This document shows, in pieces, positions 1 through 5,095 of a stretch of DNA of 8,096 bases (position 1 is the first letter of the stretch; each line of letters opens with the position of its first letter). Origin of the DNA: Clostridia bacterium (GTDB lineage Bacteria > Bacillota > Clostridia > Christensenellales > UBA1242); contig JAFZUF010000082.1 in assembly GCA_017618475.1 (NCBI GenBank), forward strand, positions 1 to 8,096, in the 5' to 3' direction. The notes beneath the pieces were generated by a model that saw only the letters and a list, made by a program, of their open reading frames with translations, did not search any database and was not told the origin of the DNA. Position numbers and translations under genes: made by a program.

Positions 1-334
1 AACTATCATTTTGTACATAAAATACAACATAACCGCTTTGTATTTCATAACTTTTAACAATGTAACAACGATAATAATGAAAAACAACGGGGTCTACGTT
101 ATCTTGGTCATAATCAATTAAGTATGTAATACGTGATAGATTTTCAAGCGACATGTACGTAGTACTAACTTTAACAACACCTGTATTTATTCGGTAATTA
201 TCAAGGTTTATTGTTTTAAGTAAATAGTTATTACTTAAATAATTAAAAAACTTGTAAAACTCACGATAAAAAAAGTGTGTATCGCGTCCTGTATTTAATG
301 TTATGTCATAGTAAATTGCTAATTGTCTTGCCAT
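1..334 (-). CDS. Tail knob protein, phi29 gp9-like (N-terminal part, runs off left edge)
   Basis: An open frame of 111 codons starts with ATG at 334 and reaches the window edge without a stop. It opens MARQLAIYYDITLNTGRDTH. A segment around residues 55-108 has hydrophobic and aromatic strands (YMSLENLSRITYLIDY, then HYYRCYIVKSYEI, then SGYVVFYVQND). This resembles the N-terminus of phi29 gp9, where a strand pair with a conserved Tyr/Phe-rich 'YAFVTELEY...VHFEIDV' pattern is found. gp9 family proteins form the distal tail knob that opens the membrane for DNA ejection and are usually about 600 residues, so most of the gene is missing. The start is one base after the TAG of the preceding lower-collar gene, with only a weak GGCGG-type ribosome site, so translation is probably coupled to that gene. 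The match rests on pattern memory, not alignment. Confidence 0.68.
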   Translation of the reverse strand, partial: MARQLAIYYDITLNTGRDTHFFYREFYKFFNYLSNNYLLKTINLDNYRINTGVVKVSTTYMSLENLSRITYLIDYDQDNVDPVVFHYYRCYIVKSYEIQSGYVVFYVQNDS

Positions 335-335
335 A

Positions 336-857
336 CTAATACACCGCCATAAAGCAAGGTTTAAAAACCTGCAATAATTCGTTAATAAGACTATGGGCTT
401 TTTCGTTTAAAAACTCAATGGCCTTTTGTGCTTCGTCAATTGTTTTGCCTGTTTCGCGTACTTGTGTACCCCTGTTTTCAGTATTTTTATAAGCATCGTT
501 TTTTGTAATTAAGTTTGGCTCGGCGTTTGCACTATCAAAAGGCAATTCGGTTGTAGTGCCTTTTGTTTCGCCACCATTAAAGGTTTTGTTTTCGGTTGTA
601 TATGTAACCTTAGCGGGCGCGTCGTATTCTAACCATGCACTAGCCAAACGTTGTAACTTAGCCTTATATAAAGGTATGTTAATGTCGGCTAATTCGTCTA
701 AGTGCATAAAGAAAAGTAAATCAGTTTCAAAGCCTATTTCGCTGTCGCAAAAGTGCTTTTTAAAAATGTCTTCAAAGCCGTCTATTTCGGCGAAAGAAGC
801 GGGCAAAACCCCGCCCCTTTCTAAATACTCGGCTAATAGTGTTGTATATTTCGCCAT
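336..857 (-). CDS. Lower collar / head-tail connector protein, phi29 gp11-like
   Basis: This 173-residue protein begins MAKYTTLLAEYLERGG. Residues about 28-70 contain the pattern FEDIFKKHF..SEIGFETDLLFFMHLDEL....IPLYKAKLQRL. It recalls the 'hYw-rEIG-ET-F' and 'P-Y-N' signature of small-podovirus lower collar proteins as I remember it. A low-complexity, Thr/Asn/Glu-rich linker (about 85-140) is followed by an amphipathic C-terminal helix ending FLNEKAHSLINELLQVFKPCFMAVY, a common ending in this family. These proteins ring the portal and join it to the tail tube. At 173 residues it is shorter than phi29 gp11 (about 290). Its ATG lies two bases after the holin TAG, and its ribosome site GAGAAAGGC (869-877) is inside the holin C-terminus. 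The following tail-knob gene supports the assignment. Confidence 0.7.
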   Translation of the reverse strand: MAKYTTLLAEYLERGGVLPASFAEIDGFEDIFKKHFCDSEIGFETDLLFFMHLDELADINIPLYKAKLQRLASAWLEYDAPAKVTYTTENKTFNGGETKGTTTELPFDSANAEPNLITKNDAYKNTENRGTQVRETGKTIDEAQKAIEFLNEKAHSLINELLQVFKPCFMAVY

Positions 858-859
858 AT

Positions 860-1135
860 CTATTTTTCGCCTTTCTCGTTGTTAACGTTGCCTTTTATTT
901 TTTCGCTTCCGTCAGTAATAATTTTTACTGCTTCTTTTGCTTCGTCAGCGTCAATTTTGCCGTCCTTTTTAGCATTTTTGTACCATGTAATAAGTGGTAC
1001 AATAATAAAAGTAATAAGGCCACCAATAATTGTAATAACAAGGCTTATTGTTTCTAAAACTTCGTTGGGTTGTAGGCCTGTACCTACTGCACTTAATGCT
1101 GTGCCAATGCTTCCGCCTATCAATTCGTTTTTCAT
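860..1135 (-). CDS. Small holin-like membrane protein
   Basis: This 91-residue protein has a short Gly-rich N-terminus (GGSIGTALSAVGTG), one clear hydrophobic segment at about residues 29-51 (ETISLVITIIGGLITFIIVP), then WYKNAKKDGKIDADEAKEAV and a charged, soluble C-terminus. A short N-terminus, one or two membrane segments, and a 'KKDGKI-x-x-DE' helix after the membrane are common in small phage holins of Gram-positive hosts. I cannot assign a numbered holin family. A role in cell lysis by making membrane holes is inferred. No endolysin is adjacent: the gene sits between a fibre gene and the lower-collar gene. Its AAGGTGG ribosome site overlaps the TAA of the upstream gene, unlike the GAAAGGAC sites used elsewhere, and its last codons carry the ribosome site of the next gene. 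Confidence 0.62.
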   Translation of the reverse strand: MKNELIGGSIGTALSAVGTGLQPNEVLETISLVITIIGGLITFIIVPLITWYKNAKKDGKIDADEAKEAVKIITDGSEKIKGNVNNEKGEK

Positions 1136-1146
1136 AAACAGCCACC

Positions 1147-2037
1147 TTATTGCGCTAAGTTATCACTTAATAAGAAAGTTACTTCAATACGTCCGTAATA
1201 GTCGGTATTTAATACCATATTATTTGCGCTATAAATATAAATTGTAAAACGTGTATTTGAATATTTAAGTATTGAATATTCACACGTTACACCATTGCCG
1301 TAAATGTCGGTAGTTAATATCAACTTGCCCGTTGTTAGACAATTATTACCCAATAAAGCACTTGGGTATAATTTTTCGCCTACTGCTTGCGGAAAGTTAA
1401 AAGCAAAAGCACCTAACGACCCTGCTTGGTCGTCAACACGCTTAAAGTCGCATGCAACAACAAAGGTTAATTTATTGCCATTTTTAACCGCACCCGCAAA
1501 GTTTACATTTTTATTTACGTTTGCGCTTGGTATGTTTTCAAAACTATAACCGCTCATTTTTTCAACAATTTCGTCGCCTGTAACAAGTGTGCAATCAACT
1601 TTTGACCCTGTTATATCGCCTGTAACTGCTAAGTCGCCACTAATGTTTATATTACCATTAAAAATTGCGCCTAAATCTTGGCTTGTGCCGTCTTGGTAGT
1701 TAACAATTAAATGTTGGCTTGCATCAATACTAAAATTGCTAACAGGTTTAATGTTACCTGCTGTTAACCATGTGCCGTTAGTAAGGTGTAATTGTAAAAT
1801 ACCACTTGCAATGCGGGCATCGTCAACGCTTTCGCCTTGTTGTAAAACAATGTCGCCACTTTCAAGGGTTGTGCCGTCAGCAAAAGTGATGCTAAACGAC
1901 AAAGTGGCGTTACCCTTTTTATTGACAACAAAGTTTGTTGCGCTTGCATGCTTTAAGGCTTCTTCAACTTTGCGTAACCAATTATACAATGTTGTTTTGT
2001 CGTCAAAGTTACTAATAATTGTTTCGTATTTAATCAT
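1147..2037 (-). CDS. Putative fibre / receptor-binding structural protein
   Basis: This 296-residue protein is not recognised as a named family. It has a short helical N-terminus (YNWLRKVEEALKHAS, about 18-32). Three imperfect repeats follow: DGTTLESGDI (54-63), NGTWLTAGNI (87-96) and DGTSQDLGAI (116-125), about 30 residues apart. Next comes a Gly/Asp turn-rich stretch, GNINISGDLAVTGDITG (128-144), of the kind seen in trimeric beta-helical phage fibres. The C-terminal half (about 165-296) is rich in alternating hydrophobic strands and aromatic residues and could be a beta-sandwich head. A host-binding head or tail fibre is the best reading. The start overlaps the portal stop as ATGA, with GAGAAAGGAC placed in the portal 3' end. 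In phi29 the head fibre (gp8.5) follows the capsid gene, whereas here the candidate follows the portal. Confidence 0.6.
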   Translation of the reverse strand: MIKYETIISNFDDKTTLYNWLRKVEEALKHASATNFVVNKKGNATLSFSITFADGTTLESGDIVLQQGESVDDARIASGILQLHLTNGTWLTAGNIKPVSNFSIDASQHLIVNYQDGTSQDLGAIFNGNINISGDLAVTGDITGSKVDCTLVTGDEIVEKMSGYSFENIPSANVNKNVNFAGAVKNGNKLTFVVACDFKRVDDQAGSLGAFAFNFPQAVGEKLYPSALLGNNCLTTGKLILTTDIYGNGVTCEYSILKYSNTRFTIYIYSANNMVLNTDYYGRIEVTFLLSDNLAQ

Positions 2038-2939
2038 TGTATTTGTTGTCCTTTCTCAATGTCGTTAACGTCAATGTCGCCGTCGCCGTCAACGTCTTGT
2101 AAGTATATTTCTTCCATGCTTCCGTTAAAGGTCATTTTAAAAGGTAAGCCGTAACTATCGCATTGCTTATTAAAGTTATCAATAAGCATGTAAATATAGT
2201 CGCTTGCTTGTCCTAATGATGCGTTAACTTCCGCACTTTGCACGCGTTCTTTTTTATCGGTATTAGCAGTTAAAATGCCTAACTTATTTAATAAGGTGTC
2301 GCGTTCAGTGTCGCGTGCTTCCGCAAACTTATCTACTAAATAAGTAACGCCAATGTCAACGGCTTTAAGGCCGTCGCCTAAGTCTTCGCTAACAACAATA
2401 CATGCTTGGCCTAATACTTTTTGTTGTAAAGCAGTTTCAAACGATAAACGTAATTTTTCGTCTTTACATACAACAATATAAGGTGTTTTGCATGCTTCTA
2501 AGTTTTGCTTCATTGCAACTTCGCAATTAGTCATAAAGTCGGTTGTGGCTTTAATCAATTGCGACATTGACATATTGATAGGTAAGGCATCAACTTTATA
2601 AGCCCCGTCTTCTTCGTTTTCGTAATAGGCCTTACGTTCAAAAGTTTTGCCGTTGGCTGTTACAAAAATAAGGCTTGTAGGGTTGCCAAACTTGTTTAGG
2701 CCTTGCCCATAAACGTAATACCATTGCTTAGTAAGTTTGTCATAACCCATTGCGCCGTTTTCAAATAAACCGCGCTTTAAAAATGTTTCAGTTTCGTAGT
2801 TAATTGCTTCTTCGCCTTGTGCGCTAACCACTTTTACGGCGTTCATAAGCAAGTTAAAGTATTCGTCAAAACGGCTGTAAACCCCGTTAGCCTTACATGT
2901 ACTAACGGGGTTAAGGTCTTTAATTTTACGTCTTGCCAT
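2034..2939 (-). CDS. Portal (upper collar / connector) protein, phi29 gp10-like
   Basis: This 301-residue protein is close to phi29 gp10 (309) in length and similar in its C-terminal half. Residues 151-245 (KTPYIVVCKDEKLRLSF..., YLVDKFAEARDTERDTLLNK, LGILTANTDKKERVQSAEVN) line up with gp10 segments KTPVLIRANDNNQLSL, YVVDKLNAQKNAVWNEM and [20 protein letters not shown]. Gp10 forms the dodecameric ring at the unique capsid vertex through which DNA is packaged. The basic N-terminus (MARRKIKDLN) is shared with gp10. After the family core there is an extra C-terminal piece, DVDGDGDIDVND (282-293), matching a calcium-loop consensus that gp10 lacks. The gene starts 24 bases after the capsid stop, with AGAAAGGC upstream. 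An 11-bp perfect inverted repeat lies within codons 10-20. Confidence 0.92.
   Translation of the reverse strand: MARRKIKDLNPVSTCKANGVYSRFDEYFNLLMNAVKVVSAQGEEAINYETETFLKRGLFENGAMGYDKLTKQWYYVYGQGLNKFGNPTSLIFVTANGKTFERKAYYENEEDGAYKVDALPINMSMSQLIKATTDFMTNCEVAMKQNLEACKTPYIVVCKDEKLRLSFETALQQKVLGQACIVVSEDLGDGLKAVDIGVTYLVDKFAEARDTERDTLLNKLGILTANTDKKERVQSAEVNASLGQASDYIYMLIDNFNKQCDSYGLPFKMTFNGSMEEIYLQDVDGDGDIDVNDIEKGQQIQ
2061..2096 (-). other. EF-hand / dockerin-type calcium loop at the portal C-terminus
   Basis: Portal residues 282-293 read D-V-D-G-D-G-D-I-D-V-N-D. This fits the 12-position EF-hand loop: acidic at 1, 3, 5, 9 and 12, Gly at 6, Ile at 8. Asp rather than Glu at position 12 is typical of dockerin loops. 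Only one loop is present, followed by eight residues (IEKGQQIQ). Calcium binding is inferred from consensus only. Confidence 0.6.
2880..2912 (-). repeat. Perfect 11-bp inverted repeat inside the start of the portal gene
   Basis: AACCCCGTTAG at 2880-2890 and CTAACGGGGTT at 2902-2912 pair perfectly across an 11-base spacer that itself contains the palindrome TACATGTA. In the minus-strand transcript this hairpin begins about 27 bases after the portal ATG. On the minus strand only TTT follows the stem, so it is not a canonical intrinsic terminator. It may act on translation, RNA cleavage or partial attenuation between capsid and portal. The repeat is directly visible; any function is inference. 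Confidence 0.6.
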
Positions 2940-2963
2940 AATTAAAGCCCTGCCTTTCTTTTA

Positions 2964-4184
2964 CTACGCGCTAACGGCTGTAATTGATACGACAATATCG
3001 CCGTCAACGTTTGCAATTGTAACAACGCCGTTGTCGTAAGCGTTTGCAACTGCGTTGCCGTCCATTGTAACGCTAACGCTTGCGCCTGTTAAGGTGTAGC
3101 CACTATCGGCAGTATAAACAGCCTTAAAGGTCTTGCCTTTTTCAATTGTTAAGGCTTGGTTGTTGCTCTTGCAATGGCTTAAAGTTTGGGTAATGTCGTA
3201 GTATTCGGTTGCTTCCATAATTGCGCCAAACTCGGCTTGCATCGCGCTTGTAACGTCTAATGACACGCACTTAAATAATGGGTTATAGAAGTAGCAACGT
3301 TCAGTGGTTAAATAGTGGTTTGTGTATAAACCTTTGCCAATAATGTCTTGGCTGTATTCAAATAAACGTGTGCCACGTCCTAAGGCCTTGCGGTCATAAA
3401 CAACGATACGGGCAGGGTTGTAGTCTTGGCTATCGGCTTCAAATGGAATAACAACTAACTTGCCAAATAATTCTTCTTTGGTAAGGTTAAAGACGTTTGC
3501 CAATTCAACAATGTCCATTAAGTTTAAAAGTGTTTCACTAACAGCAATTCTAATGTCTTCAACAGGTGTTGCTTGTAAAATGCCGTTTTGTGCATCTAAG
3601 CCAACTAAGTTTGTGGCTTTTAAGGCATTGTACATTTCGCGCATTGCAAAAATAACGCCTTTCATGTTTTTAGGGGCATAGCCTGCAAAAATGCCACCGC
3701 TTGCGCTCATATCGTAACCAACGTTTACGTCGTCGTTTAAAATATCACGCATTGCGCAGTAGTCGTCGTAGCCCTCGCCCTCGCTTAACGTGGCTAAAAT
3801 TGCGCTAACTACTTCGTCAAAGCCTGTGCCTTTGTCAGCGATAATTTTTCTAATATCGCTACGTCTAATTGTAGTTTCAAATTGTTTTGCTTCCCAATTG
3901 TTAAAGTATTTAACGTCTAAGTTTGGGTCTTTTGGCGATAAGTCAGGCGCGCCTGTTTTAACAAAAGCCTGTCTTTCGGCCATTTCAATAATTGCTTCTT
4001 CAATAACTGCGCCGTTTTCAACAACGTAGTCATAGAAAGCATCTTCAATGCGGTTTGAAGATTTAACCGCTCTAATGTTTTGTACGGCGATAGTTTCTAC
4101 TAGGTCGTACACGTCGTTTGCGTTAACAGGGAAAGTATCACTACCTGTTAAGCCTGCAACGTCAATTGTAATAACTTGTGCCAT
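2964..4184 (-). CDS. Major capsid protein with C-terminal Ig-like domain, phi29 gp8-like
   Basis: This 406-residue protein is the length expected for phi29-type capsid proteins (gp8 is 448). It follows a coiled-coil scaffold gene and precedes the portal, the phi29 order. The main body (about 1-330) contains FNNWEAKQFETTIRRSDIRKI (about 94-114) and GRGTRLFEYSQDIIGKGLYT (269-288), followed by NHYLTTERCYFYNPLFKC. I associate that last pattern with HK97-fold capsid proteins of small podoviruses. Residues about 333-404 form a separate beta-rich domain (LTIEKGKTFKAVYTAD, GYTLTGASVSVTMDG, then NGVVTIANVDGDIVVSITA). It resembles the Ig-like surface modules of phage structural proteins, and gp8 also ends in an Ig-like (BIG2) domain. 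The start ATG has AAGAAAGGAC upstream and the stop is TAG. Confidence 0.88.
   Translation of the reverse strand: MAQVITIDVAGLTGSDTFPVNANDVYDLVETIAVQNIRAVKSSNRIEDAFYDYVVENGAVIEEAIIEMAERQAFVKTGAPDLSPKDPNLDVKYFNNWEAKQFETTIRRSDIRKIIADKGTGFDEVVSAILATLSEGEGYDDYCAMRDILNDDVNVGYDMSASGGIFAGYAPKNMKGVIFAMREMYNALKATNLVGLDAQNGILQATPVEDIRIAVSETLLNLMDIVELANVFNLTKEELFGKLVVIPFEADSQDYNPARIVVYDRKALGRGTRLFEYSQDIIGKGLYTNHYLTTERCYFYNPLFKCVSLDVTSAMQAEFGAIMEATEYYDITQTLSHCKSNNQALTIEKGKTFKAVYTADSGYTLTGASVSVTMDGNAVANAYDNGVVTIANVDGDIVVSITAVSA
2967..3188 (-). other. Surface Ig-like domain of the capsid protein
   Basis: Capsid residues about 333-404 show a beta-sandwich pattern with turns at SGYTL and MDGNAV and a final strand VDGDIVVSITA. 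The pattern 'G-Y-T-L-x-G-A-x-V-x-V-T-M-x-G ... I-x-x-V-x-G-D-I' is one I recognise from structural proteins of gut phages. It is probably displayed on the outside of the capsid. Domain limits are approximate. Confidence 0.55.
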
Positions 4185-4211
4185 AAGTTATAAAAGTGTC
4201 CTTTCTTGGTT

Positions 4212-4550
4212 TTACCATTTTTTGTTTTGCGCTGTTCTTCGCGCATTTATCTTAGCAATTAAGTCGTTTTGTGGCTCGTTAGCGTCGCCACCTTTTAACA
4301 ATTGCTTGATAACGTTATTACGTTCTTTTAACTTACTTTCGTACATTTCAGTAAGTTTAGCAACTTTTGCGTCGTATTCGTCCTTAACTTGCTTAACAAG
4401 GGCTTGTGTGTCTTCCTTGTTTTCTTTTAAGGCATCTTCGCGCTGTTTTAAGGCTTCTTCTTTGGCCTGTAAGTCGGCTTCTTTGTCGTCTAATTCTTGT
4501 TGCTTTTTCGCTAAGTCTTCTTCTTTTTGCTTTAATTCTTTTTCGGTCAT
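4212..4550 (-). CDS. Coiled-coil scaffolding protein, phi29 gp7-like
   Basis: This 112-residue, very hydrophilic protein is predicted to be almost entirely helical. Residues about 3-85 are dense in Lys, Glu, Gln, Leu and Ala with heptad-like spacing (EKELKQKEEDLAKKQQELDD and onward). The final third reads ERNNVIKQLLKGGDA then LIAKINARRTAQNKKW, giving a basic tail. phi29 gp7 is a similarly small (about 98 residues) helical scaffold encoded just before the capsid gene. Scaffolds occupy the prohead and leave before DNA packaging, and their basic C-terminus is thought to contact the capsid shell. Function is therefore assigned from size, composition and gene order, since scaffolds barely conserve sequence. 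The ribosome site GAAAGGAC lies about ten bases before the ATG, just below a strong leader hairpin. It is separated from the capsid gene by 27 bases. Confidence 0.78.
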   Translation of the reverse strand: MTEKELKQKEEDLAKKQQELDDKEADLQAKEEALKQREDALKENKEDTQALVKQVKDEYDAKVAKLTEMYESKLKERNNVIKQLLKGGDANEPQNDLIAKINARRTAQNKKW

Positions 4551-4577
4551 GTGTTTAAAAGTCCTTTCATGCAGTGA

Positions 4578-4616
4578 AAGCCCAAAGGGTGTAAATCATG
4601 GTTACGCTTTGGGCTT
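4578..4616 (-). repeat. Strong hairpin in the leader of the late (scaffold-capsid) genes
   Basis: AAGCCCAAAG (4578-4587) pairs perfectly with CTTTGGGCTT (4607-4616), ten base pairs. Inside the 19-base loop, GTAA (4591-4594) can pair with TTAC (4602-4605). On the minus strand it sits just before the scaffold ribosome site and is followed by TTTCACTGC, which is too short a U-run for a convincing terminator. A 5' mRNA-stabilising hairpin, an attenuator, or a processing site are all possible. Confidence 0.6.
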
Positions 4617-4618
4617 AT

Positions 4619-4653
4619 GTTATACATAGATAGTTAACAACGTTATGGGTCAA
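4619..4653 (-). promoter_or_regulatory. Candidate promoter for the late genes (weak)
   Basis: On the minus strand TTGACC (4648-4653) could serve as a -35. The best -10 by sequence is TATAAC (4619-4624), but the spacing is 23. At 17 or 19 bases only the poorer TCTATG or TATGTA is available. Transcription from here would start at or just before the hairpin at 4578-4616. Position between replication and structural genes is the main support. Confidence 0.3.
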
Positions 4654-4696
4654 AAGGCAGTATTATGGGCGCGTTTTCGTAGCGTTTACCCCATAA
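4643..4696. repeat. Direct and inverted TTATGGG repeats in the intergenic region
   Basis: TTATGGG occurs at 4643-4649 and 4663-4669, twenty bases apart, and its complement CCCATAA is at 4690-4696. The 4663/4690 pair can form a 7-bp stem. CATAAG also recurs at 4692-4697 and 4700-4705. The first TTATGGG copy touches the proposed -35. The set could be a regulator-binding array or an RNA structure; sequence alone does not decide. Confidence 0.4.
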
Positions 4697-4724
4697 GCGC
4701 ATAAGTGGCTGTTAAATCTTAGTA

Positions 4725-4952
4725 TCAAAATGGTGTGTCGCTTGGCTTATTGTCTAATAAGTTTACGCGTATTACGGCTTCGTTGTTAATTTCGTCAATG
4801 TAGCCGTTTGCTTTGGCGGTTTCGTCTAACGATATGCAGGCGTTATAAAATTGCCTGTTTTCGTTTTCGCCTGTTACTAATACAAGTACGATGCGTTGCC
4901 CGTTCTTGCTTAACTTTGCGCCAAATACATTAAGTAATGGTGTGTCAGCCAT
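4725..4952 (-). CDS. Small beta-rich protein with SSB-like C-terminal tip (function unproven)
   Basis: This 75-residue protein is not confidently recognised. Residues about 6-45 alternate hydrophobic and polar residues as in beta strands (LLNVFGAKLSKNGQRIVLVLV, ENRQFYNACISLD), and a further strand, AVIRVNLLDN, lies near the end. It finishes PSDTPF, recalling the acidic D-x-P-F tip through which bacterial single-stranded DNA-binding proteins recruit partners. Protein-primed phages need an ssDNA-binding protein because they replicate by strand displacement (phi29 gp5, 124 residues). Location beside the polymerase and terminal-protein candidates fits such a role, but the protein is short for an OB fold and the tail match is only four residues. 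It has its own leader (4953-5095) with a promoter-like site. The ribosome site is TAGAAAGGAC. Confidence 0.4.
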   Translation of the reverse strand: MADTPLLNVFGAKLSKNGQRIVLVLVTGENENRQFYNACISLDETAKANGYIDEINNEAVIRVNLLDNKPSDTPF

Positions 4953-4994
4953 GTGTGTTTGTCCTTTCTATGTGTTTAATCGTCTAAAACGCCC

Positions 4995-5022
4995 GTAAAC
5001 AACGTTTACACCCGCTGTAAAC
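4995..5022 (-). repeat. Mutually exclusive hairpins in the leader of the 75-residue gene
   Basis: GTTTACA (5004-5010) and TGTAAAC (5016-5022) form a perfect 7-bp stem around five bases. The same GTTTAC (5004-5009) can instead pair with GTAAAC (4995-5000) around a 3-base loop. The two structures share the middle arm and cannot coexist. The GC-rich run AGCCCCGCCC (5031-5040) lies just upstream in the transcript. This could be RNA control or a palindromic operator. Confidence 0.45.
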
Positions 5023-5054
5023 ACACAAACAGCCCCGCCCTATTATCTAATACT

Positions 5055-5082
5055 ATTTTATAATAAACGTGTCTTAAATCAA
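5055..5082 (-). promoter_or_regulatory. Candidate promoter upstream of the 75-residue gene
   Basis: On the minus strand TTGATT (5077-5082) and TAAAAT (5055-5060) are separated by 16 bases. They match the sigma-70/sigma-A consensus at four and five of six positions. Transcription would begin near 5048 and produce a leader of roughly 95 bases carrying the alternative hairpins. The region begins 13 bases after the stop of the 205-residue gene. Confidence 0.42.
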
Positions 5083-5095
5083 CGTTTTTGTAGTA

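Noticed and set aside
879..1247. 122-codon plus-strand open frame with hydrophobic segments
   Set aside because: It is antisense to the holin-like gene and the end of the fibre gene. The hydrophobic look reflects the complement of the membrane segment, and no plus-strand ribosome site of the local type is present.
1764..1949. 61-codon minus-strand frame inside the fibre gene
   Set aside because: Out of frame with a better-supported gene, no GAAAGGAC-type ribosome site, and composition unlike its neighbours.
4578..4616. Intrinsic terminator ending the replication transcript
   Set aside because: The stem is strong, but on the minus strand it is followed by TTTCACTGC rather than a run of T, and the scaffold ribosome site is directly after it. 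A leader hairpin fits better.
4048..4629. 193-codon plus-strand open frame
   Set aside because: It lies opposite the scaffold and the capsid start. Its Ser/Cys/Phe-rich composition is what the antisense of a Lys/Glu coiled coil produces, and the sense genes are well supported.
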